Shown here: positions 36,851 through 48,966 of the stretch, in pieces
How positions within the stretch are numbered: the stretch's first letter is position 1
Layout of the letters: every line of letters starts with the position of its first letter
DNA from: Eumeta japonica
Lineage: Eukaryota; Arthropoda; Insecta; Lepidoptera; Psychidae
Reading direction: 5' to 3'
DNA: 64,000 nt
NCBI GenBank assembly: GCA_005406025.1
Contig: BGZK01000017.1
Coordinates: 744,001-808,000, forward strand
Notes under the pieces: model-generated
The model's input: the letters and a program-made list of their open reading frames with translations, nothing else
The model's database searches: none
Told to the model about the DNA's origin: nothing
Translations under genes and position numbers: made by a program

Positions 36851-39800
36851 TAATTAATTTTCAAAACAAACTTTGTCGTATAAATATATCGATAAAGGCG
36901 CGGGTAAATGTTAGCAGCCTGTTTTACCCAGGAATAGCGCAGCTATATAATAGTGAAAAAAGTTTTGGGATCGGTAAAAACATCAAAAGTAAAATGTATA
37001 AACACGTGAAGAAGAACGGAAACTAAAGCTAGTTATTTTTTCCAAAATCTTTCCCCGCGTGCGTTGTAACGTTGTAACATAGTGTACACGATTTATTTAT
37101 TTATTACATCTTTCTCTCATTATAAGTATCCATTGGCCACTCTTCTCCCGTAACTCTCGTATCTACCTACCGAAATTCTCAGGAGTATGTCAAGATCTCG
37201 ACGCTTTTATAACGACACGAATGTCTTTTCTTGTGACACTTTTTCGAAATCGAAGACAGAAAAAATCAAAGGCGCCAAGAATGAGGAAAACAATGAAGAA
37301 CGTCGAATACTATGATTCGCGAGGAGTACAAGGGAAAAATCACCTTATAATTTGCACAGCGCCTGGGTTAGGCTACAAGTTGTGCGCCATACCCTTCGCG
37401 TTGTAGAGCGGCTGCGACACGAGACACATATACTTCTGCCGACACTACTCATATATATTCGCTGACAACCGAGACTCCGGCAACTTTTAGTGTAAAGGAG
37501 ACACTACGAAGAAGATACTGTCAATTTAGTGCTTCTCGGAGATACTATAGAACATACTATACTCAATGACCACACGAACACTGAGCACAGTATGTTCTGC
37601 ATGACCACTGAGTGACCACACGGACGGTGGGGAACGTTATCGCATTTGGCTTCACACGGGCCCTGCATTCGTAATTTGTATCACAATATCACCCATTACC
37701 ATTCCACAGGTCAGCAGCATTTATTATCACCACTCATATCAATTTTGTTTTTGATACTTTTTTACATTATATATCTTTCATTTTTATCATATTCCTTATG
37801 GGCAGACGCTCGCGTGATAACGTGAACGGGTCAAACTCTCCGGTGGCGTGTCACGATAAATACCACCAAAGTTTCATCGTAATCGGATCAATGGTTTAGT
37901 CAGGCCGTAGGGGATAAACATACACAAAAACATTCATTTTTATGTACAGAGATTAATTGGAATACGTTATAAACAAAAAAAAAAATTAAACATTTTGATT
38001 TAAGTCTGTACTGCCATTTCATTAGAATCGAAGTTGAACAAATATCAGTTTTTCGGTACTAGAAATAACTGCGACGAAATAAGTCCCACGTCTGTACAAT
38101 CACAAACTAATCTGTAGGCGAGCCTCATTATACGGCCCCGTCACAACCTTCTCACGTCCAAAATGTAGGCATCCTATTAAACGAAACTTTTTGTATTGAA
38201 ATTCCGGCTTTGACTTTTTCATAACTCTATTTTTTCAAATCATGCACGGTAATCATAATTCTGATGAATTTTCTTTTCGCTTAAAAAAATATTAAAATAA
38301 TTTACATTCGGCCCTCGACACGAAAATTTTTGTATGCAACCACAAATATTTTGTTACCAGCCTTAAAATAATAAAGAAACGAACAACGGTTTCGTCTATC
38401 TAGTGAGAATGTAAATTGTTATTTACAAAAACTATCGCCGCTTTTAAATCCCACACACTTTTAAATGTTAAAATAATATTTCATTTTTAAGAAACTACAA
38501 AAATTTTCCATACGTACATACGATACAGAGGTATCGACAAAGGGCGCTATACACATATACATAATAAAAGTGGCCGTGTTATTGTGTCCGTATTAGTATT
38601 TTATCGCTTATCGACAACGCCAGCGGCGCGTGCGCAGGGAGCTCTTTAAACGCTTTTATCGGCGATTTATTGCTGAAACAATAAAAAAACATCGCCGTAA
38701 TGACTCGCGATAAAACATCCATCGGAGAGGCGAGGCGACGCTTATATGTTTATATTTTGTTATTACGACTTCATTACGTACCGCTTCGTTTGGAGTCAAT
38801 TTAACCGTACTGAAATTATTTTACTAAATGTATGTACGGGCGAAGTTTACGACCGTCTTTCCCGTTCAGCTATTAGAACACGGCAAATTATACTTTTATA
38901 TTTATACTGTTGACAACATAATTTCTTCGTTAATAAAATCAAAATAAGGAGAAGAAACTGTACGATTAACTAGAACGTGTTCTTTGTAAACGGACTCAAG
39001 GGCATTTTACTGCACTGACCCGCCGCGATGTTCAACGCAGGCGTTCAGAAAAACAAAAGGATGTGTATTCTGTAACATACACTACACTATACACTGGTAA
39101 CGCGCACACAGCAAAAATGCATTAGAGGACCAACTCAACACATTTAATTGAAGGCATTCAAATTGTGAACAAACTGTTTGCTACAGGAAAACTGACTCGT
39201 CAGCAATCGGATTCGGATATAAACAAGGAAGACTTTTATAAAAAACAAAAGTGTAAACGTGTCACTTCTGACGTAGGCAAAACAACACTTATGGCAATCT
39301 AGAACATTCTAAGCATCTTTTTCTTATCCGCCGGACAGTAGTTGAGAGTAGACCTTCAGCTATCTCACTATGAACAAAATCACTACTTCTATTTCTACTT
39401 CTATTATAAATCACTAATTCTCCGTGCTAACTCCTCACATTGCTTCGATAATATTCTTCTCTACCAATAGTTATTTGAAGACGAGTGGTGGAAGCTTAAA
39501 GCCAATGCGAACTTTCAAAATCTCAAAATATCGTAATCCTAAGTTAATATGACATTCAAATTTTAAACATTAGTAATTAGAACGGTGATTTTCCATGATT
39601 ATAAAGATGAATTTTGTTTTTCTTTTTTTTTTAATTAAAATTATGACGTCAATTTAAGGTTTAAATTTCCGTACATCCAGTTAAAAAGCAAATAGAATCA
39701 CTCTTACCTGTCTATTAATCCCTGTGTCACAATATAATACATCTAAATACATTTGGGAAAAAGTGTTGTAATTTAGTACAGAATTAGCTGTGGACGTACA

Positions 39801-40329
39801 ACGTAAATAAATTAATTGCAATTTCAGGGGAAAAATTTTAGGGAATAAATAAACCTTTTGTGATATATCAAATGAACGGATTCATTGTGAGAAGTATAAA
39901 TACATGTTATTTTTGAAGTGCATTATTCGAATAAGATTGATTTTTTTTTATGAAAATTTAATATTTCCCCACTTATCTGCCCACTTAGGCTTCACTCACA
40001 GTTTACAAGAAAACCTAAAGGAAAGTTCCAAGTTTCACAAATTGTGAAAACATTATTTTGAAACATCTTATTTACTTGTACCTAATTGTATTAAAAGCTA
40101 ATAATTTAAATTGATCAACTAATTACTATGGTAGGAATATTTACTAAAGAGTTGGGTTTTAATTTTAGACTAACTTTCCGTATGTTTTGATAAATTTCGT
40201 AGAGCTTTTTAATTTACTTACAACAAAAAAAATAACCCAGACTTTATTGAAACGTAGTAGGTTATGCGATGACTTATTTTCAGTGATCGGAAACAAATGT
40301 GAATCAGTTTTACCAGCCAGTTATAATCG
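36851..40329 (+). other. Intron 2 (part 3), no gene recognised
   Basis: AT-rich with no supported gene. A hairpin-forming block at 38661-38696 (GGCGATTTATTG facing CAATAA and ATCGCC) sits in a locally GC-richer stretch, 38570-38760. Repeated AGATACTATAGAACATAC/ACTGAG blocks occur near 37540-37610. The open frame at 37221-37406 has no family. Confidence 0.4.
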
Positions 40330-40992
40330 GATTATTTATCGTACGGATCTTCAGGAGAATTCGACTCGCACTTGGCCAGTATTTTTGTTTTTTTAGCCCA
40401 TAGACATTTATCGTTATACATAGACTCCATCTAGACTTGGTCGGCGTGCGATCCTAGGCTGCGCGTAATCAAGCGCATCAGCGGCGTCGATATTTCGTGC
40501 AGTTCATGATGGCCTCTCGAAAATTTTCTTCGCTAGTGTATCGGTTCTACGAACGACGTCACTTAGCCGCTGACTGTTTCTCTCTCTCATCTTATAGATT
40601 TCTTCTATCTCCTCCACTTGATGAAATGCAGAATTGAAAAATAAACTTATGCGGACAAATAACCTAGTTGAATCATAAATTTACGTAAAATATATGGCGA
40701 AATACAATCAATTGATTAACAAGATTTTCAGTAACATTTGTACATCAAATTGTGTACTGTCGTTGATGTTTAAGTTATATCATTAACGACAGTATTAACT
40801 TCTGCCCTCAGCTCCGCCCGCTTAAACAAGGGTAGTATATGTGCTGCTAGGTGAAAACTTTTTTTGGATAGGATTTGCGTAAAATCCGTCTACGTCCCGA
40901 AAAGAGCAACTTTGCCAAAGTTCAAGTCGATCGGGTTTATAGTTTCAGAGATCTGTAACACATCAGTCGGTGGTATTTTGCTTTTATATATA
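40330..40992 (+). repeat. Dispersed-repeat 3'-tail fragments
   Basis: ATCGTACGGATCTTCAGGAG followed by TCGACTCGCACTTGGCC is a lepidopteran 3'-tail signature also present at about 34873-34945. A second block, TTTTTGGATAGGATTTGCGT with AAAATCCGTC (about 40861-40895), is another common tail. Both are non-coding and short. Confidence 0.4.
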
Positions 40993-41925
40993 TACTAACT
41001 GGCCCGGCAGACGTTTTTCTGCACTTCTTGTAGGTAACTTGACTGTATAGCTAATTTGCAAAATAAGGAACCAATCCCAAAATTTTTTTCAATAATAGAT
41101 ATTTGCACTGTTTTGAATAAATTAAACTGCTAATATTTATCCCCAGCTTCGTCTATGAATTTATATTCCTAAGACGATTTAAACAACTTTAACTCTTAAA
41201 AAACTATTTTATCCCCGAGTAATATAGCTTACGTTTTATTTTGATGTTAGTATTTACTCCTGGTTTTATGCAAATCGGAACTATGTCTGGGAACGGTATT
41301 GAAATTGAAAGCTGAACAGAGAGAAAAGTTGAGAAAGGACCAGAGTTAGAATCGAAAGCGGGACCAGGATCGAAATTGAGAACGGGACTGGGGTTGAAAA
41401 TGAGTGTAGAGACGGGATCAAAATTTAAATTATGACTAGGATGTTTTGTATCTTGTATATTATACCTACTAGAGTTTGTCCCCGACTTCAAACATGTATT
41501 TGTGTTATTGAACCGGACTATAACACCAATTTCAAAACTTCATTTTCTCATAGAAAACTATACTATCCTCGAGTAATATTGCCTATATTTTAATTATTAA
41601 CTCCCAGTTTCTTTCAAATCGGAACTGGTATTTGTAGCGGAATCGGAATTAAAATCGGGACAGAAATCAGAATCGAGAATGGAACCAGGAATAGAATCAA
41701 AAGGGAGACGAGAATCAAAATTGAGAACGTCAAAACGGGTCGAAAACGAGCGAAGAATCAAAAAGTATGACTGGGATCTGAATCGAAAACGAAACCGGGA
41801 TTTAAAATGACATCGATCGATACAAAAGAAGAAAAATTTGTTTTACGTCCATGCCGGCGCAACTGCGGGAATTGGTTATACGATATTGGTTAAATTGCAG
41901 AACAACGTCTGCCGGGCCAGCTGGT
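40993..41925. mobile_element. Element bounded by inverted GGCCCGGCAGACGTT ends
   Basis: CTGGCCCGGCAGACGTTTTT at the left (about 40999) is matched in reverse complement by AACGTCTGCCGGGCCAGCTG at the right (about 41904), so the 930 bp is framed by inverted ends. The interior holds two tracts of degenerate GGGATC/GAAATCG repeats (41280-41440 and 41630-41815). Either this is one inverted-repeat element or two Helitron-like copies in opposite orientation. A 95-codon minus-strand open frame (41204-41491) is just the repeat read as FDPxxx units. Confidence 0.6.
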
Positions 41926-44757
41926 ATCGATATATGATATACACAATGAAAGTGCCACGCACGGCCGGTGTAATAGTTTTCCCTGACATTTTTTTTCATT
42001 TATAGTCTCATGCTTATTTCCTAAAAGACGTGACGTCATTGCATATCTCTCTCGCTTCGTTAACATCTAACAACCGTTATCAAAATTTCAATGAAACATG
42101 GTAAAAAATGGAACACGATACTATGAATACGCGACTACGTTGCAATATGCCTGTCCACTCGAATTATTTCTATTAGATGTCAAAACAATAGAAGGTGTAG
42201 AAAAAGAATAAAAACTGGGGACTCCGCAGAAGTTTTCACGCGAGACAGGAAACTGCACGACGGAGCACAGCCTCTGCGAGATCGCCCGCGGGACGCTCAC
42301 GAGTCACGAAACTTAGTTTCAAATTCCAAAGCGTGCGAGAACGCGCTCGGCGGACGCCGGCATTGCGCAACCTACGACTGCATCCGAAAACACCCCGCCG
42401 CCCGCCCCTCGCGGTGCCAAGACACCCTATCTATCAATAAAATCAGTAACGATTATGCAAAAGACATGTTAATTAATAGCAACAATTATTAATAATTAAC
42501 AATAGTCTATGCGTTATCCTTACAAATTACAAAACGTCTGTTAGCTGTCTGCCCGTTTGTGCGCTTATAACTAGAGAACCATTCGTGTCAATTACTTGAT
42601 CCTTTTTGTAGTATAAAAATACGTTATCTGTTAAATATACTATCCATCTGTTACTTAATAAAAAAAGAAGACTCAAAAAGCTCGGATTCTGAAATTTGTT
42701 TAATTATTTGAAGGGCATAACACATTGTAGGTTGGCAAATGTCATAATCAACAATAGTATATTGTGCAACGTGTGCGCTCATTCGCTCGAGCGGGCAATC
42801 TACAACACCGCACAAGCAGCGGATACTATTTATTATCATAAATACGGAGATATTTTTTGACTAAACTGGGGTCCAGGGCGAAGACCAGATGGGAGGTCAG
42901 ACAAAATAGTCAATGAATAGTTCGAATTATATTCATTAAATTCGAGAACTATATTTTAAATAATAAACACAAAATCAAAACAAAAGTCCACTAATTGCAA
43001 CAGAATTCATCGTCTGGAGCTTCACGTAGAAATTGGTTTACTTCTTCCGCCCTCAACGTTTGAGGTGTTTTGCTTTAAAAGTTTTATTTTTTTGTTTTAA
43101 AAAAGCAATCAAGCTTTATAATTATAAATGTTGCTCGACGTCAATCACACTTCGCAACCTCGAATAATTTGCCCACAAACTTGACGGCCTAAGATTTTCA
43201 GACAGCTCATTAAAGTACTTCGATAAAACCGATTTCGAAAATTTTAATCCTCTTCTCTGATTTCCGTTACATGAATTTCCTATAAGCGGCTTCGTATTTT
43301 ATCTTAATTTTGAGGAGCTAAATCACAATATTAATAACTTCATTGACTTTTTCCAATACTTCAGGTGATGTAATTTCATCATCAGCATCATTAATTAGGA
43401 GAATTTTTAACTTTTTTTAATTTTACATGAATTTCGTTTTACATAAAAGATTGACGTTAGTTAAATTGAAATAATTTTTAACAATATTGACACTGATTTT
43501 TTTTTCAGTTCTTCATTTTCCCCATTTTTAATTTTAGCACTTGTCACTGTGAATTTGACATGTGCATGCGACAAGTATAATTTTCATGCTTCAAGTAAAC
43601 TTGTCGCACTCGAATAAATATTTGATTTACGAGAAAACTCACACGTCATTATAAAATATTAAAATAGCTACTTTTAAACCGTAAAATGTGCGTTAAGATA
43701 CTACTTATGCCGAATGAGTAGGTAAAAAAAAATTTTTGAAAACTGACACGTGTTTCAATTGCCAAGACATAATAGACGCAACATGTATGAAATTGAAAAA
43801 AAATAATAGTGAATTAATCAAAAAAAAAATTACAAAATACCAAGCTGTAACTCAAAAATAATTCAATAACTATTGTAAACGAACGCAGGCAGACATAGTT
43901 AGAGAGCCAGTGAATACAAGGAAAATGAATACAAGACAATATTTGAATAAATGAATATATAGTGTAACATGTAAAATGCAATAAAAAGTCACATTGTAAA
44001 ATAATGTTTTAAAAAAACATCGTTGTTTTTTATTTACTGCAAATTTATAATTGTATTATTTTTGATAAGCAATTAGGTTTCTTAAATTTGTTTTCGTGAT
44101 AATGGACACTCTGTGATAGGCACAAAATGTTTTGTACAGCGCTTTTCAAAGGAGACAAACAAATATTTTTTGTTTGCCTCCACGTATATTAATTTTGTCT
44201 CCGTTTTGCTGATATTTTCGTTCACTGTACGCATAGGACGTATCCAATACGCGACGTATCTTATGCCTGTCTAACACACGGCTGAATGAATACATTTCAA
44301 GTTGAACGTAGCAGAATTGATAGAAAAAGCAGCGCATTTTATTTTTTTTTTCTACTAAGTAGTAGTTATACGATGATACTTTATAAAAATCCACATCAAG
44401 TGAATGCTTCGTATTCTCATTGTTAATAATCCTTATTTGAAGATAATTATGTTTCTAGAATTTGCTTGTTCGTTGAAATATTCCACTCTGTATAAAACAC
44501 TGAATCTTTCCTAAATTGCTAACAATCGCTGCACTGATCTAGGCAAAATAAATTATAGCGTAGTTATCGACATACTAGGAAATAGCCATTTCCGTTGAAT
44601 GACACATTCAATGAAAACAATTTTTGAAGTTACATAGTACCGACTTAGTTATAACTTCACAAAAGAATTTATACTTCAGAAACTTCGAAGTATATATTTC
44701 AACTAACTTTTAAAATTGAGAGGTATAGACATTTATTTATCTAATAGAATAATAAAA
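41926..44757 (+). other. Intron 2 (part 4), with one CpG-rich block
   Basis: A CpG-rich block at about 42230-42430 (GATCGCCCGCGGGACGCTCA, AACGCGCTCGGCGGACGCCG) stands out. It has no open frame with splice borders that I accept; a regulatory island or repeat core is possible. The remainder is AT-rich and unassigned, including the open frames at 42651-42839 and 44146-44394. Confidence 0.4.
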
Positions 44758-45664
44758 TAGGCCGACAAGATTTTTACCCGGAAACCAGAATGTAATTTTC
44801 CGAAGGTTTTTGATGCGCTGAATCCCAATTGGAGGCAAATTGGAAATCCAAGTTTCTCAAATATGTTTGATTTCCGAGATATCCTAACGTAAAAATGCAA
44901 AAATTATTTTTGGCTATATTTGACAAAAAAAAAATTAAAAGCCTCTCGAAGTAGAACTCTTGCACTTTCAAACGGCTTTGAGTTTACTCGAATAGTTTAT
45001 TTCTACTCTGAAATATTTTGAAGTTTTTCAGTTTCATGATTTTTGATCCTCATTTGTTCATATAATTCTGAATCTTTCGACGTCGAGTTTTGATATTTAT
45101 GAAATTATTAGGACAAGTAAATAATGTACACAACGATTTGCTGTCCGAAATCACTCCTAAGTAACTTAAAAGCAATAAAAATAGTAGAGAAAAGCTAAAA
45201 ATGATCTAAAAGTTGTTTAGCTATTGAATCACACCTATTTTGTTAGCCATTTTTTAATGAACTTATCAAGTTAATTAAATAATAGTTTTGTTATTTGGAC
45301 GTTCTTAAGTAACTGCATAAACCCGAAGTCCACAATTTTCCAACCCACAAACACCACAAGCCCACAAACCTCAAACTCACAAAGTGGAAATAAGCTATTT
45401 GAGTAAACTTAAAGCCGTTTGAAAGTACAATGGTTCTACTTTAAGAAGCTTCTTGTATTTTTTTTCTAAAAAGAAGATCGCGGTGCTACAATAATCTCAA
45501 ATATAGCCAAATATCGCGATTTTCGCACTTTTAAGTTAGGTTATCTCTAAAACCAGAGCCGAATCATAAGTTTGGTTTCGGTTTCAACGCACCAAAAAAC
45601 CTTCGGAAAGTATATTCTAGTTTCTATTTCTATGTCAGAAGGTTGACCAGATTCTGTCGGCCTG
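44758..45664. mobile_element. Long-inverted-repeat (foldback) element, about 900 bp
   Basis: The left arm, 44758-45010, and the right arm, 45390-45664, are reverse complements over some 260-290 bases with moderate divergence. Matching blocks include AGGCCGACA at the tips, TTTCCGAAGGTTTTT, TGGCTATATTTGA, TTTCAAACGGCTTT and GAGTTTACTC. The loop of about 380 bases is unique and contains CCACAAAC-type repeats at 45335-45385. No protein is encoded; the 65-codon minus-strand frame at 44774-44971 is a shadow. Confidence 0.85.
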
Positions 45665-46975
45665 TGTTAGAATATCTATAACAAAATATTCGGCTGAATA
45701 ACTAAAATTTATGCGAGTTAATTATCTATTGCTAAATACTATGAAACATAACAACGAATATAACATAAGAACCTGAGTGCATTGTCTCGGAAGAACAATT
45801 AGGATATTGTTTTTCTGCTACTACTTTACTTCTTTACAACAAAAAATATGAAAAACTACATAATGTTCAACATTAATAGTTAAAGTTATAACTTAATAAT
45901 ATTTACCATGTTTTTAAAACGTTGGGGTGCATACGCTTTTCCTATATACTTACTGAAATTTTGCAATTGATGTACAATTATATTGTCTGAGGTAAAAATT
46001 TCAATCGTATCGTAAAACCAGCCTTCTTATTCTTCTTCTTCGTCCCATTTTCTCGCATTGTCATCCAATTCTGATGCACATTTAAAGTTTAAAGTCTATA
46101 AAGAAGTCAGTTTGAAATCGAATGCAAAATTTCACAAAAACAGATAAACAACAAATAGTCAAGAAAACGAATCAACAAACACGTAGTAAAATATGTGTTG
46201 ATATAAATAAAAATAATAAAGATTTGTTTGCTTTACTTGGAGATGGAGAGGCATGGGAAGGGTGATAACGCCTGAGAAGAAAAGGAAAAGGAGAAAGAGT
46301 GATGAGGGGGACTCCTTTCCCTCAATTTCTGATTGCACATCATTTCAGAGATATGGAATGACAAATTTAAAATCGAGGAAAATTAGGGAGAAAGAGAGGA
46401 GGGGAGAGATCAAGACTAAATAGGAAAGTAATTGAAATCGGGATTAGAATCAAGATCGGGATTAGTGATAAAACCATGATCAGATTTAGAATTGAGGTTG
46501 GAATAAAGATCAAAAGCTATAGTTAAGGTTATTTTTCACGAGGTATTCATATATTTTCAAAAACTAATTTAATTGCACATTTAATGAAATGAATGATAAG
46601 TACTGTATTATACTACGATTACTACTCCACGACTAAATTGATGATTAATTGTGTAAACAATTCTGACCGACTTTACTGCCTTATGAAATTTATTGTATAT
46701 GTATAAATAATATATAAAACCAAATTGCGTTGTTAATTAAGACGTATTCTTATTATCCTATTATTATTCGTATGCAGATTCCTTCATTTTATTTATTCGT
46801 ATTCATAAACGTAATTTAATACAGTTTTCGTGCAATCAGCTAAATGCGCGCGGCGCCTGCATACCGCTGCACACTCCCCTGCGCGCTGGACCAAAATCAA
46901 TATCCACCATCCTCGCGTTCACAAGGCTCCAATTGGGTTGTATACATTTATTTATTGTAGTATTTTGGAGTAGAA
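45665..46975 (+). other. Intron 2 (part 5), with degenerate repeat tract
   Basis: At 46430-46535 the sense form of the degenerate repeat appears: GAAATCGGGATTAGAATCAA and AGATCGGGATTAGTGATAAA. A purine-rich stretch, 46240-46420, precedes it. The rest is AT-rich and unassigned. Confidence 0.45.
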
Positions 46976-47235
46976 TAAACGAAATGCGTGCTCGCTCATT
47001 GGTTAAGACCTTCGCCTAGGAAGCGAAAGGTACCGCGTAGGATTATGAACTACGTGAAAATTTACCAATAATTTAAATCAAATTATATCACTAGCTCCAT
47101 CTCTTAGAGAACAATATTGAACTGTTAGTTCCAGACGTTGTCATCGTAATGGTGACAAGGGTCGTCAGCTGCTCCCATCCTCCACTGGGCCAGCGTGGAG
47201 GCTTTTAGTACCAAGCCCCCGAATCTAAAATGAAA
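46976..47235 (+). mobile_element. tRNA-derived SINE, sense
   Basis: The head has an A-box-like TGGTTAAGACC and an anticodon-stem-like TTCGC-7 bases-GCGAA. A degenerate B box (GGTACCGCGTAGGATTAT) follows. Downstream, CCCATCCTCCACTGGGCCAG and CGTGGAGGCTTTTAG resemble a common lepidopteran SINE body. It is not a functional tRNA because the T arm is broken. Confidence 0.55.
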
Positions 47236-47339
47236 AAATTGCAAGAGGTGTGAAAACGTCCTTCTACAAGTATTTTAAGCTAAACATTGTTGTTATAGTG
47301 TCAATTTTTTTATCACGGTACTGTTGAACACCGCACCCT

Positions 47340-47625
47340 TGAGGCGTAACCTTGTATGATCTCCTTATTTCTGGTTTACAAGCTTCAAACTTGATCATTC
47401 CGCACTGGTACAGTATACGTTAAGAGGCGCTAACGGCCGCTGTCACTGATGTGCTGGGACATCCGAAGCCAAGGCTTAGTGAACTCTCCGAGACACGGAA
47501 GTCGTGGTTTAATCTGACTTTGATACCTGTCGATCATTTCGCTTGTCCTCACGATTCGAACTCGATGCCTTCCGTTTGGAAGGTAACGCTCTGGACCACT
47601 CGACTACCATCGCTCATTATTTCAG
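47340..47625 (-). mobile_element. tRNA-derived SINE, antisense
   Basis: On the minus strand the head reads GTAGTCGAGTGGTCCAGAGC (A box), then ACCTTCCAAACGGAAGG (stem-like), then GAGTTCGAATCGTG (B box). The tail (+ strand GAGGCGTAACCTTGTATGAT at 47341) recurs at 55438 with the same spacing to its head. The 89-codon open frame 47451-47720 is read through it by chance. Confidence 0.6.
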
Positions 47626-47845
47626 TATCACTCAAAATCTCTAGTATACTAATGAGCGGTTACTACATGTGCTACATTAAGATCTTCTTTAAGTGTCTGA
47701 TTATATCGTCGTCTATCTAAAGCAGCTGAAAAGTATCGAGTAACCTAACCGTAAACGTAGGTATTTGATTCTTGACTAGGCAATAAAAGCACAATTGGAA
47801 ACAACAAAGAAATTATAAGTTATCAGCTTACAATTTCTTGTTTTA

Positions 47846-47880
<35 letters not shown>

Positions 47881-48299
47881 ATTTCAGTGTCATTTTTTTA
47901 CGACATCTAATCCGTACTTACATTATACTATGAAACGAAATATTTTCAGTATCAGTCAAGTATCGACGCGCCGCTGGAGAGGCGTCAACACTCTCATTTG
48001 TCATTGCCATATCGTTTCCTCCATGGATGACAGATGATCCACGTGCATGTTTGAAATGAACACTATAGCGATAGCTATATTCTCTATGGTGATACATGTA
48101 AACAAGTGCAACGATATGTGAACGGATTTCCTTTTCGAAATTCAATCGAAAAAATAACAGAATAAAGAAATAAAATGTACATATGTATAATTATGTATGC
48201 GCATATAACTAACCATTTATTAGTAAAATATTTTACCTGATAACAATTAATGGTATAGAATAAAACTATAAGGGCTTAAGTAAGCGAGGCGCCACTCAC
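47626..48299 (+). other. Intron 2 (part 6) with (TA)n
   Basis: A (TA)15 microsatellite lies at about 47849-47878. No gene is recognised; the minus-strand 75-codon frame at 47918-48145 has no family resemblance. Confidence 0.5.
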
Positions 48300-48850
48300 C
48301 CCTATCTCATTTCTCTCCAAACAAACAATATCAATATGCAACATCAGCTTGATTTTTGCCACGAACAAATACTGCTTCAGTTTCTCCTTGAGTGAACATA
48401 ATACGTCGCAGTGATGCCTTCTTTTCCAAAGGGGTAAGCAGAGACTAAATATTTGTCTTTGATGCGATTTTCACTTCATCTCTTGCTTCATTGACATTCA
48501 TTAAACTTTTTATTTCGGTCTTTCAAATCTCACCAGTTCCACGAGCTTAAACTTTGACCCTTCGTCAACATGCACCCAAATGATTGTAAATAAATTTTTC
48601 TAGCGTGTTCTATGCAAACTTTGTCATCACATACATTTTCTTCGTTAATCCGCTTTCGTTCAAGCTCTCCAGATGGCCAAACCTCTTTAACATATACCAC
48701 ACTTTTTTATACTCCATTCTTCAAATTTTTCATATCACCATACCACTTTATATCACAAGTCCCAAATGTGTCTCTCAACAAGACTCTCATGCTAAAGGCA
48801 ACGCCTGCACTACTTTGATCTTACTTTCGTGCCAATACCGAGTCGGAAAA
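48300..48850 (-). mobile_element. LINE 3'-end fragment, antisense
   Basis: TTCCAAAGGGGTAAGCAGAG (about 48425) is the antisense tail, and CTCTCCAGATGGCCAAACCT (about 48663) is the antisense of the LINE region at 54890 (GGCCATTTGGGAAGG). It belongs to the same or a closely related RTE-like family but is diverged. The open frames 48605-48895 and 48612-48818 are shadows of it. Confidence 0.6.
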
Positions 48851-48915
48851 AAGATGTTTTATTTGAATGTTTTATTTTTTACAAAAATATGTTAACTGAT
48901 CACATATAGTTTGTA

Positions 48916-48966
48916 GATGCCAGAGTTTCTGGCATCTCAATAATCGGCATGCAACTGCATGCCGAT
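48916..48966. repeat. Two perfect stem-loops side by side
   Basis: GATGCCAGA-GTT-TCTGGCATC (48916-48936) is followed after six bases by ATCGGCATGCA-AC-TGCATGCCGAT (48943-48966). Both stems are perfect, at 9 and 11 bp. The function is unknown; they could be a transposon terminus such as the hairpins near Helitron 3' ends, or chance. Confidence 0.9.

Noticed and set aside
41204..41491. 95-codon minus-strand open frame with FDP repeats
   Set aside because: Translation of a degenerate DNA repeat tract that occurs elsewhere in both orientations.
46985..47045. Functional tRNA gene
   Set aside because: The A-box and anticodon-like stem are present, but the T arm and acceptor stem are broken and a SINE body follows.
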